Of a stretch of 64,000 nt of DNA, positions 44,715 through 52,790 are shown piece after piece. Where the stretch lies: assembly GCF_016056305.1 (NCBI RefSeq), contig NZ_JAECZC010000009.1, positions 1 through 64,000 of the forward strand. Reading direction: 5' to 3'. Within the stretch, counting starts at the first letter, position 1, and each line of letters opens with the position of its first letter. Both the position numbers and the translations under genes were made by a program. Under the pieces are notes generated by a model. That model saw nothing but the letters and a program-made list of their open reading frames with translations. It did not search any database and was not told the DNA's origin. Source of the DNA: Amazonocrinis nigriterrae CENA67 (GTDB lineage: Bacteria > Cyanobacteriota > Cyanobacteriia > Cyanobacteriales > Nostocaceae).

Positions 44715-45221
44715 ATGTTCGGTTCTATCAAAAAGTTAATCACGAGTTTAATTAGTGGGATCGTAGGATTTATTACTGGGTTATTGCCTGGTAAGAAAAA
44801 AGGCGGTGGATACTATTTGGAACTAGACGAAGCCAAAGATGCAAAGCCAGTAGAGGCTGCTAAAGAAGTTGCAGCGAACGCTAAAAAAGCAGTAGAAACA
44901 GTTGTATCCGAAGCACCAGCTCCATCACAGCCAGCGTCATTGAACGGAACAAAAACCGCCGCAGCTAAAACCAAAGCTAAAACATCCAAAAAGACAAAAC
45001 CAGCTGATGTTCAATTAGTCCAGACTGCTGAAGGTCTGAAAGTTGAACCCGACAAAAATGCTAAAGCAGCAGCTAAAGCAGTTAAAGAGGAGCCAAAAGA
45101 AACCACCTTTGCGCCCACATATCTTGCTCCTACAGGTAGCGGTTCTAACGGTCGTCGCCGTCCGGGAGCAAACATGAGTGCTTATCTAGAACTGGCACGT
45201 CAGGTTAAAACTCCTGGTTAA
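44715..45221 (+). CDS. Ala/Lys-rich protein with amphipathic N-terminus (hypothetical)
   Basis: A 168-residue protein. The first 24 residues (MFGSIKKLITSLISGIVGFI...) form an amphipathic or membrane-inserting helix and are followed by GKKKGGGYY. The middle (about 35-125) is low-complexity and rich in Ala, Lys, Pro and Thr, likely disordered or coiled. The C-terminus RRRPGANMSAYLELARQVKTPG looks like a short conserved motif. CAGGAG precedes the ATG at good distance and a strong terminator follows, so it is probably a well-expressed single gene. I do not recognise a function. Confidence 0.75.
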   Translation: MFGSIKKLITSLISGIVGFITGLLPGKKKGGGYYLELDEAKDAKPVEAAKEVAANAKKAVETVVSEAPAPSQPASLNGTKTAAAKTKAKTSKKTKPADVQLVQTAEGLKVEPDKNAKAAAKAVKEEPKETTFAPTYLAPTGSGSNGRRRPGANMSAYLELARQVKTPG

Positions 45222-45358
45222 AAAATGTAGGTTAGTTAACCACAGTTCTTAATATAAACTGTGCGAGGAAGCTAAGATACCATTTTGTGTACTCTCTGTG
45301 ACTAACACTGTTGAGTTTCACACTTTACCAAATAAAAATTTTGCATTTTTCCCAAGTT

Positions 45359-45386
45359 GAAGAGACGCGAAGGTTTGCGTCTCTTC
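45359..45386 (+). terminator. Hairpin terminator after the Ala/Lys-rich protein gene
   Basis: A 10-base perfect stem GAAGAGACGC / GCGTCTCTTC with an 8-base loop, followed by ATTATTAATAA. It is the only strong hairpin downstream of the gene at 44715-45221. Confidence 0.7.
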
Positions 45387-45514
45387 ATTATTAATAATCA
45401 CCTTCTGGGTTCTAAGTCTAGAGATGATGGCATTGAACGTATAAGAATAAGAAGATTACTGCCAAATACTGGTTCATAACTCACTGCTTTAGACATCTCT
45501 ACTGGCACTTATAG

Positions 45515-45690
45515 TAAAGTGCTGAGTGCTGAGTGCTGTAGACGCTTGGTGCGGCTACTCTTCTCTTTCAAAGACGCTACGCGTAGCTTGTTTCCCCGTA
45601 GGGGTACGATAACGCCTAACGGCGAACCCGCAGGGTGGAGCCACTGCGGTGAGGTGGGAGACCCTAAGACCGTACTGGCTTAACAATGAC
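45515..45690. repeat. Composite dispersed repeat region
   Basis: Contains GTGCTGA heptamer repeats (45520-45540) and then words such as AGACGCTACGCGTAGC (a palindrome), CCCCGTAGGGG and ACGCCTAACGGCGAACCC, which also occur near 23200. Such mosaics are typical of Nostoc intergenic regions. Confidence 0.6.
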
Positions 45691-45954
45691 AAAGAACGGT
45701 CAGATCAAGTGATTGCGCAAATGTATTTTAGCTTAGCGATCGCATTCACATTAATATCCTTAAGTAAATTTGTAGTAAATTATACTGTTTTTAGCTAGCA
45801 TTTTCTTACCAATTCAGATCGCTATATATTCTGGCTGATCACAGATGACGCTTTTATTATTCCTTGATAATTCCTCGAAAAAATTTTTCACAATTATCAA
45901 GTTTACTTCATTACTAATTAATGCAACTTTCCAGAAACAATAAAACCTTCTTTC

Positions 45955-46419
45955 CTGCAACAGTATTATTCTAGTCCTCTGAATGATATTGAAGAAAAGA
46001 TAAAAAACATAGATTTGAATTTTCTGCTAGATGATTTGCCTAAAGTTATGACCTCTATGCAAATAGGGGCAGATATAATTCGTGAAATTGTACTTTAACT
46101 TCGTAATTTTTCCCGTTTAGATGAGGCAGAAATTAAACCTGTTGATATCCATGAAGGAATTAACAGTACATTAATGATTTTACAAAGTCATCTCGAAGGA
46201 ATAGAGAATTGTATTCCGATTCAAGTGCTTAAAGATTATAGTCAATTACCAAAGGTAGAGTGCTATGCTGGACAATTGAATCAGGTGTTTATGAATTCAC
46301 TCAGCAATGCAATTGATGCAGTGATGGCTCGTTGTGAAAAGGTTTCACCCTTTCTTCGTGTCATTCGACTGTACCTGCTTACTATACAAGTGTCATCCTC
46401 TGCGTTTAAGCAAATCTAA
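45955..46419 (+). pseudogene. Remnant of a sensor histidine kinase
   Basis: The frame reads NFLLDDLPKVMTSMQIGADIIREIVL, then a stop codon (46096-46098), then LRNFSRLDEAEIKPVDIHEGINSTL and CYAGQLNQVFMNSLSNAIDAV (N-box region). This is the end of a dimerisation/phospho-acceptor domain and the start of a HATPase domain of cyanobacterial hybrid kinases. After about 46325 the similarity ends and an unrelated tail runs to a stop at 46417-46419. The catalytic G boxes and all N-terminal sensory parts are missing. Confidence 0.8.
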
Positions 46420-46492
46420 AGTAATTTATTTAACCGCAGAGGTTAATAAAATACAGAGATTAGAGGTTAGGGAAAAATTCATTTTCAATAAT

Positions 46493-46563
46493 TATGAGTT
46501 ATGAGTTATAAGTTATAAGTTATCAGTTGATGTTTCTAACTCCTAACTCTTAACTCCTAACTT
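46493..46563. repeat. Facing heptamer arrays upstream of ftsW
   Basis: TGAGTTA/TAAGTTA units at 46494-46530 face CTAACTC/TTAACTC units at 46538-46562. The array ends at the ftsW start region. Confidence 0.7.
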
Positions 46564-46575
46564 TTGTATCGAATC

Positions 46576-47778
46576 GTGAATCTACGCCGCCTGATTCCAA
46601 TTTTTGATGACTCCGTATCCAGCTGGGCATTAGAGGCGCGGTTGCTGCGCTGGCTAACATTGATTTGGCTGTTCATCGGTTTGATCATGTTGTTTTCAGC
46701 ATCCTATGCTGTTGCTGATGCGCGTCAAAATGATGGACTGTACTACTTTAAGCGCCAAATCCTTTGGGTGTTAGTTTCCTTAATAGGCTTTAATTTTATT
46801 GTTAATCTCCCCTTGCGGAAAATTTTGGGGATTTCCCATTGGTTTTTAGCGTTATTTTTACTGTTAATTTTTGTTACATTAATACCAGGATTGGGTAGAA
46901 AGGCTTTTGACGCAGCACGCTGGATAGCTATTGGGCCGATCCCAATTCAACCCTCAGAATTGATTAAACCTTTTTTGGTATTGCAAAGTGCGCGGCTGTT
47001 TGGACAGTGGGAACGGTTAACTTGGCGAGTCCGTTTCACTTGGCTGGGTATTTTCGGTTTGGTGCTGATAGGAATTCTCGCCCAACCTAACTTGAGTACA
47101 ACAGCACTTTGCGGTATGACTATTTGGCTAATTGCCCTAGCCGCTGGTTTACCTTACAAGTACTTGGGGGGAACAGCAGTTGGTGGAGTACTACTAGCAG
47201 TACTCAGCATCAGCATTAAAGAATATCAGCGTAAGCGGGTAATGTCATTTTTAAATCCTTGGGCAGACGCTACAGGCGATGGCTACCAGTTAGTACAAAG
47301 TTTGCTAGCGGTAGGTTCTGGTAGAACTTGGGGCGCGGGATTTGGGCTTTCTCAACAAAAGCTGTTTTATTTACCAATTCAAGACACTGATTTTATTTTT
47401 GCTGTGTTCGCTGAAGAGTTTGGCTTTGTTGGCAGTATTGTCTTATTGCTACTCTTAGCTGTATTTGCTACCCTCGGACTCATAGTGGCATTAAAGGCGA
47501 AGAATCCCATCAATCGACTGGTAGCGATCGGTGTGACCATTTTAATGGTAGGACAATCGTTATTACATATCGGTGTTGCTACAGGTTCTCTACCGACTAC
47601 AGGCTTGCCCTTGCCCATGTTTAGTTATGGTGGTAATTCTATGATTGCCAGCTTGGTAGCTACTGGCTTACTGATTAGGGTAGCCCGCGAAAGTAGTGAA
47701 GCTGAGGTGGTACCGCTGCGAAAACCTCACTCTGATAATAGGCGTCAACGTCGAATGTTCCAGAAAACTAAACTTTAA
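46576..47778 (+). CDS. ftsW: FtsW/RodA family peptidoglycan glycosyltransferase, probably FtsW
   Basis: A 400-residue SEDS-family protein with about ten membrane spans. It polymerises lipid II into glycan strands for septal cell-wall synthesis in partnership with a class B PBP. Family motifs: LIMLFSASYAVAD in TM1, IGPIPIQPSELIKP, FLNPWADATGDGYQLVQSLLAVGSG with the functional Asp region, FAEEFGFVGSI, and GLPLPMFSYGGNSMI near the end. The GTG at 46576 (MNLRRLIPIFD) is favoured over a TTG four codons upstream. No other division genes are adjacent. Confidence 0.93.
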   Translation: MNLRRLIPIFDDSVSSWALEARLLRWLTLIWLFIGLIMLFSASYAVADARQNDGLYYFKRQILWVLVSLIGFNFIVNLPLRKILGISHWFLALFLLLIFVTLIPGLGRKAFDAARWIAIGPIPIQPSELIKPFLVLQSARLFGQWERLTWRVRFTWLGIFGLVLIGILAQPNLSTTALCGMTIWLIALAAGLPYKYLGGTAVGGVLLAVLSISIKEYQRKRVMSFLNPWADATGDGYQLVQSLLAVGSGRTWGAGFGLSQQKLFYLPIQDTDFIFAVFAEEFGFVGSIVLLLLLAVFATLGLIVALKAKNPINRLVAIGVTILMVGQSLLHIGVATGSLPTTGLPLPMFSYGGNSMIASLVATGLLIRVARESSEAEVVPLRKPHSDNRRQRRMFQKTKL

Positions 47779-48005
47779 AACTTTTCTTTACATTGGCAGG
47801 GTTGCTGTAGTTCTAGAGATTTGCATGTAATGGAGACTGTAGTCTGAGCAAACTTCTCAAACGACTACTTGTTATTTTTAGGAAGACCAGTTGTTTATCA
47901 AATTTATACATTGCGCTGCGTCTTATTCATCAAAAATTTATCAAAAAACTACGTATAATTATTCACCTATTTTGCTGTTTGCTGTATTGTTGAAATACAT
48001 ACGTA

Positions 48006-48024
48006 AGTGTATTTTTAATACACT
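48006..48024. promoter_or_regulatory. Palindrome upstream of the PEP-CTERM gene
   Basis: AGTGTATT-TTT-AATACACT, a perfect 8-base inverted repeat 43 bases before the start codon. It lies where a promoter would be expected and could be an operator or an mRNA leader hairpin. Confidence 0.3.
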
Positions 48025-48066
48025 ATTTCCTAAATAGGTACAGCTAATAATTTATCCTTCAAAATA

Positions 48067-48717
48067 ATGAAAAATTTCTTGACTGTTGCTGTGGTAGCAC
48101 CAATTGCTGCTTTGGGAATAGGAACAGTAGCACAGGCAGCTGTTTTAACATTTGATGACATAGCGCCTATTCCAGATTTAGCTGAAATTCCTGACGGTTA
48201 CGGAGGATTTAATTGGGATAATTTTTTCTATAAAAATGGCTCGGATATTACTGCTTTAGATACAGGCTATGACAATGGAAGAGTTTCAGGAGACTATGTT
48301 AGCTACAATGGGTTTGGAAACCAAGCTATACTAAGTGATAGGGTTTTTGACTTCAACAGTGCTTACCTAACAGCTGCTTGGAATGATGGTCTTTCGGTTA
48401 CTGTAGAAGGGTTAAACAAAGGTACAACTCTCTATTCAAAAACTGTAGTTGTAGATACCACCAATCCAACTTTAGTTAATTTTGATTTTTTTGGTGTTGA
48501 TGAGTTAAGGTTTACTTCCTTTGGTGGAGTTGAGCCAGATTATCTTATAGGCAAGGGTCTCGGTACACAGTTTGCACTAGATAACTTTACCTTTAACGAA
48601 ACAGTTACACCTGTTCCCGAACCTACATTGCTATCAGCGTTACTGGCAGTAAGTACTTTAAGTGCTGGTTCAGTATTGAAGCGTAAACAACAACAAAAGA
48701 CATTAGGTAAAGCATAA
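48067..48717 (+). CDS. Secreted PEP-CTERM protein
   Basis: A 216-residue exported protein with a signal peptide (MKNFLTVAVVAPIAALGIGTVAQA) and a C-terminal sorting signal: VPEP at about 183-186, a hydrophobic segment LLSALLAVSTLSAGSVL, and a basic tail KRKQQQK. The middle is beta-rich (FDDIAPIPD, GNQAILSDRVFDFNSAYLTAAW, LDNFTFNE) and similar to other cyanobacterial PEP-CTERM proteins of unknown function. It should be processed by an exosortase and displayed or released at the surface. Confidence 0.87.
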   Translation: MKNFLTVAVVAPIAALGIGTVAQAAVLTFDDIAPIPDLAEIPDGYGGFNWDNFFYKNGSDITALDTGYDNGRVSGDYVSYNGFGNQAILSDRVFDFNSAYLTAAWNDGLSVTVEGLNKGTTLYSKTVVVDTTNPTLVNFDFFGVDELRFTSFGGVEPDYLIGKGLGTQFALDNFTFNETVTPVPEPTLLSALLAVSTLSAGSVLKRKQQQKTLGKA

Positions 48718-49250
48718 GTATAGCAAAGTGCGGAGTGCTGTAGACGCTTCTGCGGCTTCCCGCACTGCCTCACCAAGACGGCAACTCCCTCACCAAGTGG
48801 AGCATGTGGCGTTGCTGAGTAGAAAGGAAGTTATTTTAAGGCTTTGAGCAATCAGCACTCTCCGAAACTATGCTTCGACTGCTATAACTTCTCCTAAAAA
48901 ACCTTGCGATTTCTTAGGAGCAGCCGCACTGGCGGCACTGCCACCCGCTATGAATGAAAGAAACACTTTCTTCTCCCACTCCCTGTGTTTCTTGAAAGAA
49001 GGATAAATAAGCGATCGCTCTTTTTAAGTGAACGGCAGAGGAAACAGGAAAAAAGAGGGCGATCGCTTAAACTTGATATCAGTCTGATAAGCAATACCTG
49101 CGTCAATTTCTGAGGGTTGAATATCTGTAGAAACAGAGTGAACACCTCTTAAAGAGGTAAGCTTGGCAAACGTGTTAGAGATAACAGTTCAAGATGATAG
49201 TAATGAAGGAAGTCTTTGGTTTTAAGTTTACAGATACGCGCTATGAACAG
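48718..49250. other. Repeat-rich intergenic region
   Basis: Contains a dispersed repeat (48728-48810: TGCTGTAGACGCTTCTGCGG, CCTCACCAAG words), a HIP1-ended hairpin repeat at 49011-49083 (separate entry), and AT-rich DNA. No gene was supported. Confidence 0.5.
49011..49083. repeat. 73-bp HIP1-ended hairpin repeat, copy 1
   Basis: Begins GCGATCGCTCTTTTTAAG, has a central AGAGGAAACAGG, and then AAAAGAGGGCGATCGCTTAA. The two ends pair, and each includes a HIP1 octamer. It is 70/73 identical by eye to copy 2 at 50302-50374, in the same orientation. Confidence 0.85.
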
Positions 49251-50021
49251 TTACATTTTTTTTAGGTATAGCTTATAGCGGTTCGGTGGTATCACCAAAG
49301 CATATTTTAAAAAGTTCCATCCCTTCATATAGTAAGGCTCTATTCCTACTTGGAATCCTTGACTCTCAAACAAGTGTTTCCATCCACTACCTGTTCTTTC
49401 CCAGCATTGGTTGTAATAATTATTCTTTAAAAAAAACTTGACATAAGGCTCACGCTTTACGGTAGGTAACCAAGTACCAAATAATACCTTATTGTGTTCA
49501 TCAAGTATTTGAAAGCGATTGGGAACAATAACAATCCCATAACCTCCAGGTTTTAATACTCTCATTAACTCAGAGGCAACAATTTTCTGTTCATCATAAT
49601 CAATATGCTCAAATACATCAGTAGAAGTCACTACATCAAAAGATTCATCAGACCAGGGTATCTTTTTAGCATTTCCACAAACCACTTCAGCGTTAGGAGC
49701 GCGTTTTCTTGACCATTCAACATAAAGCTCATTAATATCTATTCCACAAACTTGCACAAAATGAGCTTGCAATTCTATAAGCAAACTGCCAAGACCACAA
49801 CCAATGTCTAGGGCTTTATGTCTATTTATGGTGTCAATACCAGAATAATTAAGTAAATCTTGAACTATTTTTTTCTGTCTAGAGGTATCCATCATATATT
49901 GCGCCCAAGCTAGTTGCTTGGATTCACTAGACCCCTGATTTTTCATTTGGCTCAAAAGAAAATTCCGAAATTGTTCTTCTATCGATTGGGAATCTATGGA
50001 TTGTGGTTGCTTAATGTCCAT
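49251..50021 (-). CDS. Class I SAM-dependent methyltransferase
   Basis: A 256-residue Rossmann-fold methyltransferase (Methyltransf_11 type). The SAM-binding motif I is LDIGCGLGSLLIEL (71-84), with the acidic Asp in CGIDINELYVEW, motif IV-like FDVVTSTDVFEHIDYDEQ, and VLKPGGYGIVIVPNRF. The C-terminal half has aromatic, hydrophobic segments without a further domain. Acceptor unknown; similar enzymes methylate small molecules or sugars. It stands alone between two direct copies of a 73-bp repeat and next to an exopolysaccharide-type sugar transferase. Confidence 0.9.
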   Translation of the reverse strand: MDIKQPQSIDSQSIEEQFRNFLLSQMKNQGSSESKQLAWAQYMMDTSRQKKIVQDLLNYSGIDTINRHKALDIGCGLGSLLIELQAHFVQVCGIDINELYVEWSRKRAPNAEVVCGNAKKIPWSDESFDVVTSTDVFEHIDYDEQKIVASELMRVLKPGGYGIVIVPNRFQILDEHNKVLFGTWLPTVKREPYVKFFLKNNYYNQCWERTGSGWKHLFESQGFQVGIEPYYMKGWNFLKYALVIPPNRYKLYLKKM

Positions 50022-50301
50022 ATAGGTAGGTAAAGTTTTTTCGATTTATTAAAAATTAATTCGTCCAAGTAACAATACATTAGCATCCATATTTTTTTAA
50101 ATAAAAAAATAAATAATTCTTAAAACCCTAACAAAAAGCGCACTTAACCAAAAGACTTTAGTATAAAATTGAACACAATACTTAAAATTTAATAACAGAT
50201 TCAAACCCAAAAATCCAAATTAAAGATGAATTTCTTAATGCTCTTTTATGACTCTGATGAGAGAAAAATGCGTTGTATTTCTTCCCAGCCTTTTGAAGTA
50301 G

Positions 50302-50374
50302 GCGATCGCTCTTTTTAAGCAAACAGCAGAGGAAACAGGAAAAAAGAGGGCGATCGCTTAAACTTGATATCAGT
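50302..50374. repeat. 73-bp HIP1-ended hairpin repeat, copy 2
   Basis: Direct copy of the repeat at 49011-49083 with three substitutions (AAGCAAACAGCAG instead of AAGTGAACGGCAG). Both copies end in GATATCAGT. Together they flank the methyltransferase gene. Confidence 0.85.
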
Positions 50375-50517
50375 GAATTTAAGTGATTTGAGTTAAGTAA
50401 AAACTCAGATCATCTTATAAAATAAAATGAAAAATCAGGTTTTTTCTGTCATTTGTAACTAGAAAACCTGAAGCGCTAAAAATATAGCCTATTGTCAGCG
50501 ATCGCGACCTAAAACAA

Positions 50518-50554
50518 AGCTATGCCCAAGTCCACAATCAGGTTAGGCATAGCT
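50518..50554 (-). terminator. Terminator of the STAS-sugar transferase gene
   Basis: On the minus strand, AGCTATGCC and GGCATAGCT form a 9-bp stem around a 19-base loop, followed by TTTGTTTTAGG. It lies about 55 bases after the sugar transferase stop. Confidence 0.7.
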
Positions 50555-50610
50555 AAAATTTAATTTTAGGAATTACGACTTATCAAAAAATTACAAATGA
50601 CAATAATTAT

Positions 50611-51663
50611 TTAATAAGCACCGCTATTCCTATTAAAAAGAATCGCTACAGTTTTGATAATTAACTTCAAGTCATACAGCAAACTCCAGTTTTTCTGATA
50701 TAGCAAATCTAGCCGAATCACATCCTCAAAACTGCGTACTGTAGACCGCCCATTTACTTGCCATTCACCAGTCATACCAGGTTTTACATCTAAGCGTTGC
50801 CACTCTGGTACTTCATAGCGTTCTACTTCGTCCGGTGTGGGTGGTCTAGTACCAACTAAACTCATATCTCCTTTGAGGACGTTCCAAAATTGCGGTAATT
50901 CATCCAAGCTAGTTCGCCGCAAAAATCGCCCTACTCGTGTAATTCTGGGGTCATTCTCATTCTTGAAGAAAGCACCTTCTACTTGGTTTTTGACTTGAGA
51001 TTTTTTCGCTTCCGCATCTACACACATCGAACGGAATTTCCAAATCTTAAAACGCTTCCCCATCCAACCACAGCGGATTTGACCAAAGAAAATAGGCCCA
51101 GGATCATCGATTTGAATAGCAACTACAATCGGAATAAACAAAACTCCTGTGATTACCAAACCCACTAGTGCGCCAATGATGTCTATCAACCGTTTCATCC
51201 AAGATGCTACAGAAGGATGAGTAGTGGGTAGCTGCTCTACCTTACGAGAAGCACTCTTGGAAGGGTCTATAAAATGAACAGTTTCTATTAGGGGCATTTC
51301 ACTGATAGACTCAATAGGAAAAACTTGATCTAATCCAGTGAGATTTAGCACTGCCATGACTTGAGGAGTAACATTTCGCAGGATTAACGCAATCCCTTTT
51401 TCTTGAGCAGTTTTGAAATTACTCACCAGGGCACCCAAACCACTACTATCCATAAAAGTAGTTTGGTGAAAATCAAGAATGATTTGCTGAGGATGTGAAT
51501 TTGCTTGTGTTAAATCTTGGCAGGTTTGCTTAAAACCCACCGCCTCAAGCACGCTTAATCGCGCTGGTACCTGTACTATTGCCATTTCATTTAGGGAAGT
51601 AATAGGAAAATCTGCTTCTGTGGATTGGCTAGTCATGAAGCTGTGTACTTTCGTTGCCATATA
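50611..51663 (-). CDS. Bacterial sugar transferase with N-terminal STAS domain
   Basis: A 350-residue fusion. The first about 120 residues are a STAS (anti-sigma-antagonist-like) domain with VQVPARLSVLEAVGF and the phospho-site-like FMDSSGLGALVSNF. The C-terminal part (from about 160) is a monotopic phosphoglycosyl transferase of the WcaJ/PssE/EpsL type that moves a sugar-phosphate to undecaprenyl-phosphate to start an exopolysaccharide unit. Its hairpin helix is RLIDIIGALVGLVITGVLFIP, and the catalytic region is FRSMCVDAEAKK and TSLDELPQFWNVLKGDMSLVGTRPP (Asp-Glu) with KPGMTGEWQVNGRS. The start at 51663 (MATKVHSFM) is preferred over one five codons upstream. The fusion suggests partner-switch control of polysaccharide initiation; this is inference. 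Confidence 0.92.
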   Translation of the reverse strand, partial: YMATKVHSFMTSQSTEADFPITSLNEMAIVQVPARLSVLEAVGFKQTCQDLTQANSHPQQIILDFHQTTFMDSSGLGALVSNFKTAQEKGIALILRNVTPQVMAVLNLTGLDQVFPIESISEMPLIETVHFIDPSKSASRKVEQLPTTHPSVASWMKRLIDIIGALVGLVITGVLFIPIVVAIQIDDPGPIFFGQIRCGWMGKRFKIWKFRSMCVDAEAKKSQVKNQVEGAFFKNENDPRITRVGRFLRRTSLDELPQFWNVLKGDMSLVGTRPPTPDEVERYEVPEWQRLDVKPGMTGEWQVNGRSTVRSFEDVIRLDLLYQKNWSLLYDLKLIIKTVAILFNRNSGAY

Positions 51664-51854
51664 AATTTCATCTTCCAAACATTATTTTGTCCTAGAAAAT
51701 TACCTCAGCTGATGTTGAATCAGCAAAAATCAGGACTAATTGCTAGTTGTTTGGGGTGAGAGCAGAGATTGCCAGCGACAATTCACAATAGAACAAGAGG
51801 TAAAAACATCTTTGCTTTTGTGCTGACGCAGCGCGATCGCGTTGCTACTATCCC

Positions 51855-52652
51855 ATGACTGCTCAAACTACGGTAAAACCTACTGCACGCCTGATAGAAG
51901 TCTTTTCTGCTATTCAAGGAGAAGGACTGAACGTCGGGACACGTCAAATTTTTATTCGCTTTGCTTTGTGTGATTTGCGTTGTGGCTTTTGCGATAGCGC
52001 CCATACTTGGAATGCACCCTCTACCTGTAAGGTAGAGCGATCGCCCGGATTACGTGACTTTGAAATTCACTCTAATCCTGTCCCACTACCCATCTTAATC
52101 GAATGGATTGAAAGGCAAAATCTACCGTGTCTACACGATAGCATTAGCTTAACTGGGGGAGAACCACTTCTTCATGTGGCTTTCTTAAAGGAATTTTTGC
52201 CCCAAGTGCGATCGCTGACAAACCTACCTATCTATTTGGAAACAGGTGGACATCGCCCAGAACAGCTAGCTTTAATTCTGCCCTACCTGGACTCCGTAGG
52301 TATGGATTTAAAACTGCCCAGTGTCAGCTGCGAAAGCCACTGGGAGCAACATGCCAAGTTTCTGGAACTCTGCCACAATTCACATTTAGATGTTTTTGTC
52401 AAGATAATTATTTCTGATCGTACAGACCCAAGTGAGTTGGAACGTTCTGCTTTATTGGTAGCAAATGTCAATCCTGAAATACCCATATTCTTACAACCTG
52501 TGACACCTTTAGCTGCCTCTGAACAGTTCACCCAAACTCCCGTACTTGCACCTGCTCCAGAACAAGTTTTAATGTGGCAAGCTTTAATGAAGCGGTTTGT
52601 ACCACATGTCCGTGTCGTGCCTCAGACTCATAAAATGTTAAATCAGTTATGA
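51855..52652 (+). CDS. queE: 7-carboxy-7-deazaguanine synthase (radical SAM)
   Basis: A 265-residue QueE that rearranges 6-carboxy-tetrahydropterin to 7-carboxy-7-deazaguanine in the queuosine/7-deazapurine pathway. The radical-SAM cluster motif is CDLRCGFC (Cys39, Cys43, Cys46), followed by DSAHTW. SLTGGEPLLH carries the SAM-binding GGE, and the substrate region includes VFSAIQGEGLNVG near the N-terminus. The ATG at 51855 lies at the right place. No queC/queD/queF gene is adjacent. Confidence 0.95.
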   Translation: MTAQTTVKPTARLIEVFSAIQGEGLNVGTRQIFIRFALCDLRCGFCDSAHTWNAPSTCKVERSPGLRDFEIHSNPVPLPILIEWIERQNLPCLHDSISLTGGEPLLHVAFLKEFLPQVRSLTNLPIYLETGGHRPEQLALILPYLDSVGMDLKLPSVSCESHWEQHAKFLELCHNSHLDVFVKIIISDRTDPSELERSALLVANVNPEIPIFLQPVTPLAASEQFTQTPVLAPAPEQVLMWQALMKRFVPHVRVVPQTHKMLNQL

Positions 52653-52790
52653 ATTTGCTTACCTTGGTAAAAAGACTTGTGAAGGTTTGATGAAGTATCT
52701 ATGTCACCATAATCTCGTTAATAATTGATTAACCTTTTTTTAATCCGCAAGTCCAAAGCTGAGAAAACTGAGTATATTTTGGAAGTGTAC

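Larger units (their letters stand above)
50022..50610. other. Intergenic region with repeat copy 2 and a terminator
   Basis: AT-rich spacer containing the 73-bp repeat (50302-50374) and the minus-strand terminator hairpin (50518-50554). No gene was found. Confidence 0.5.
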
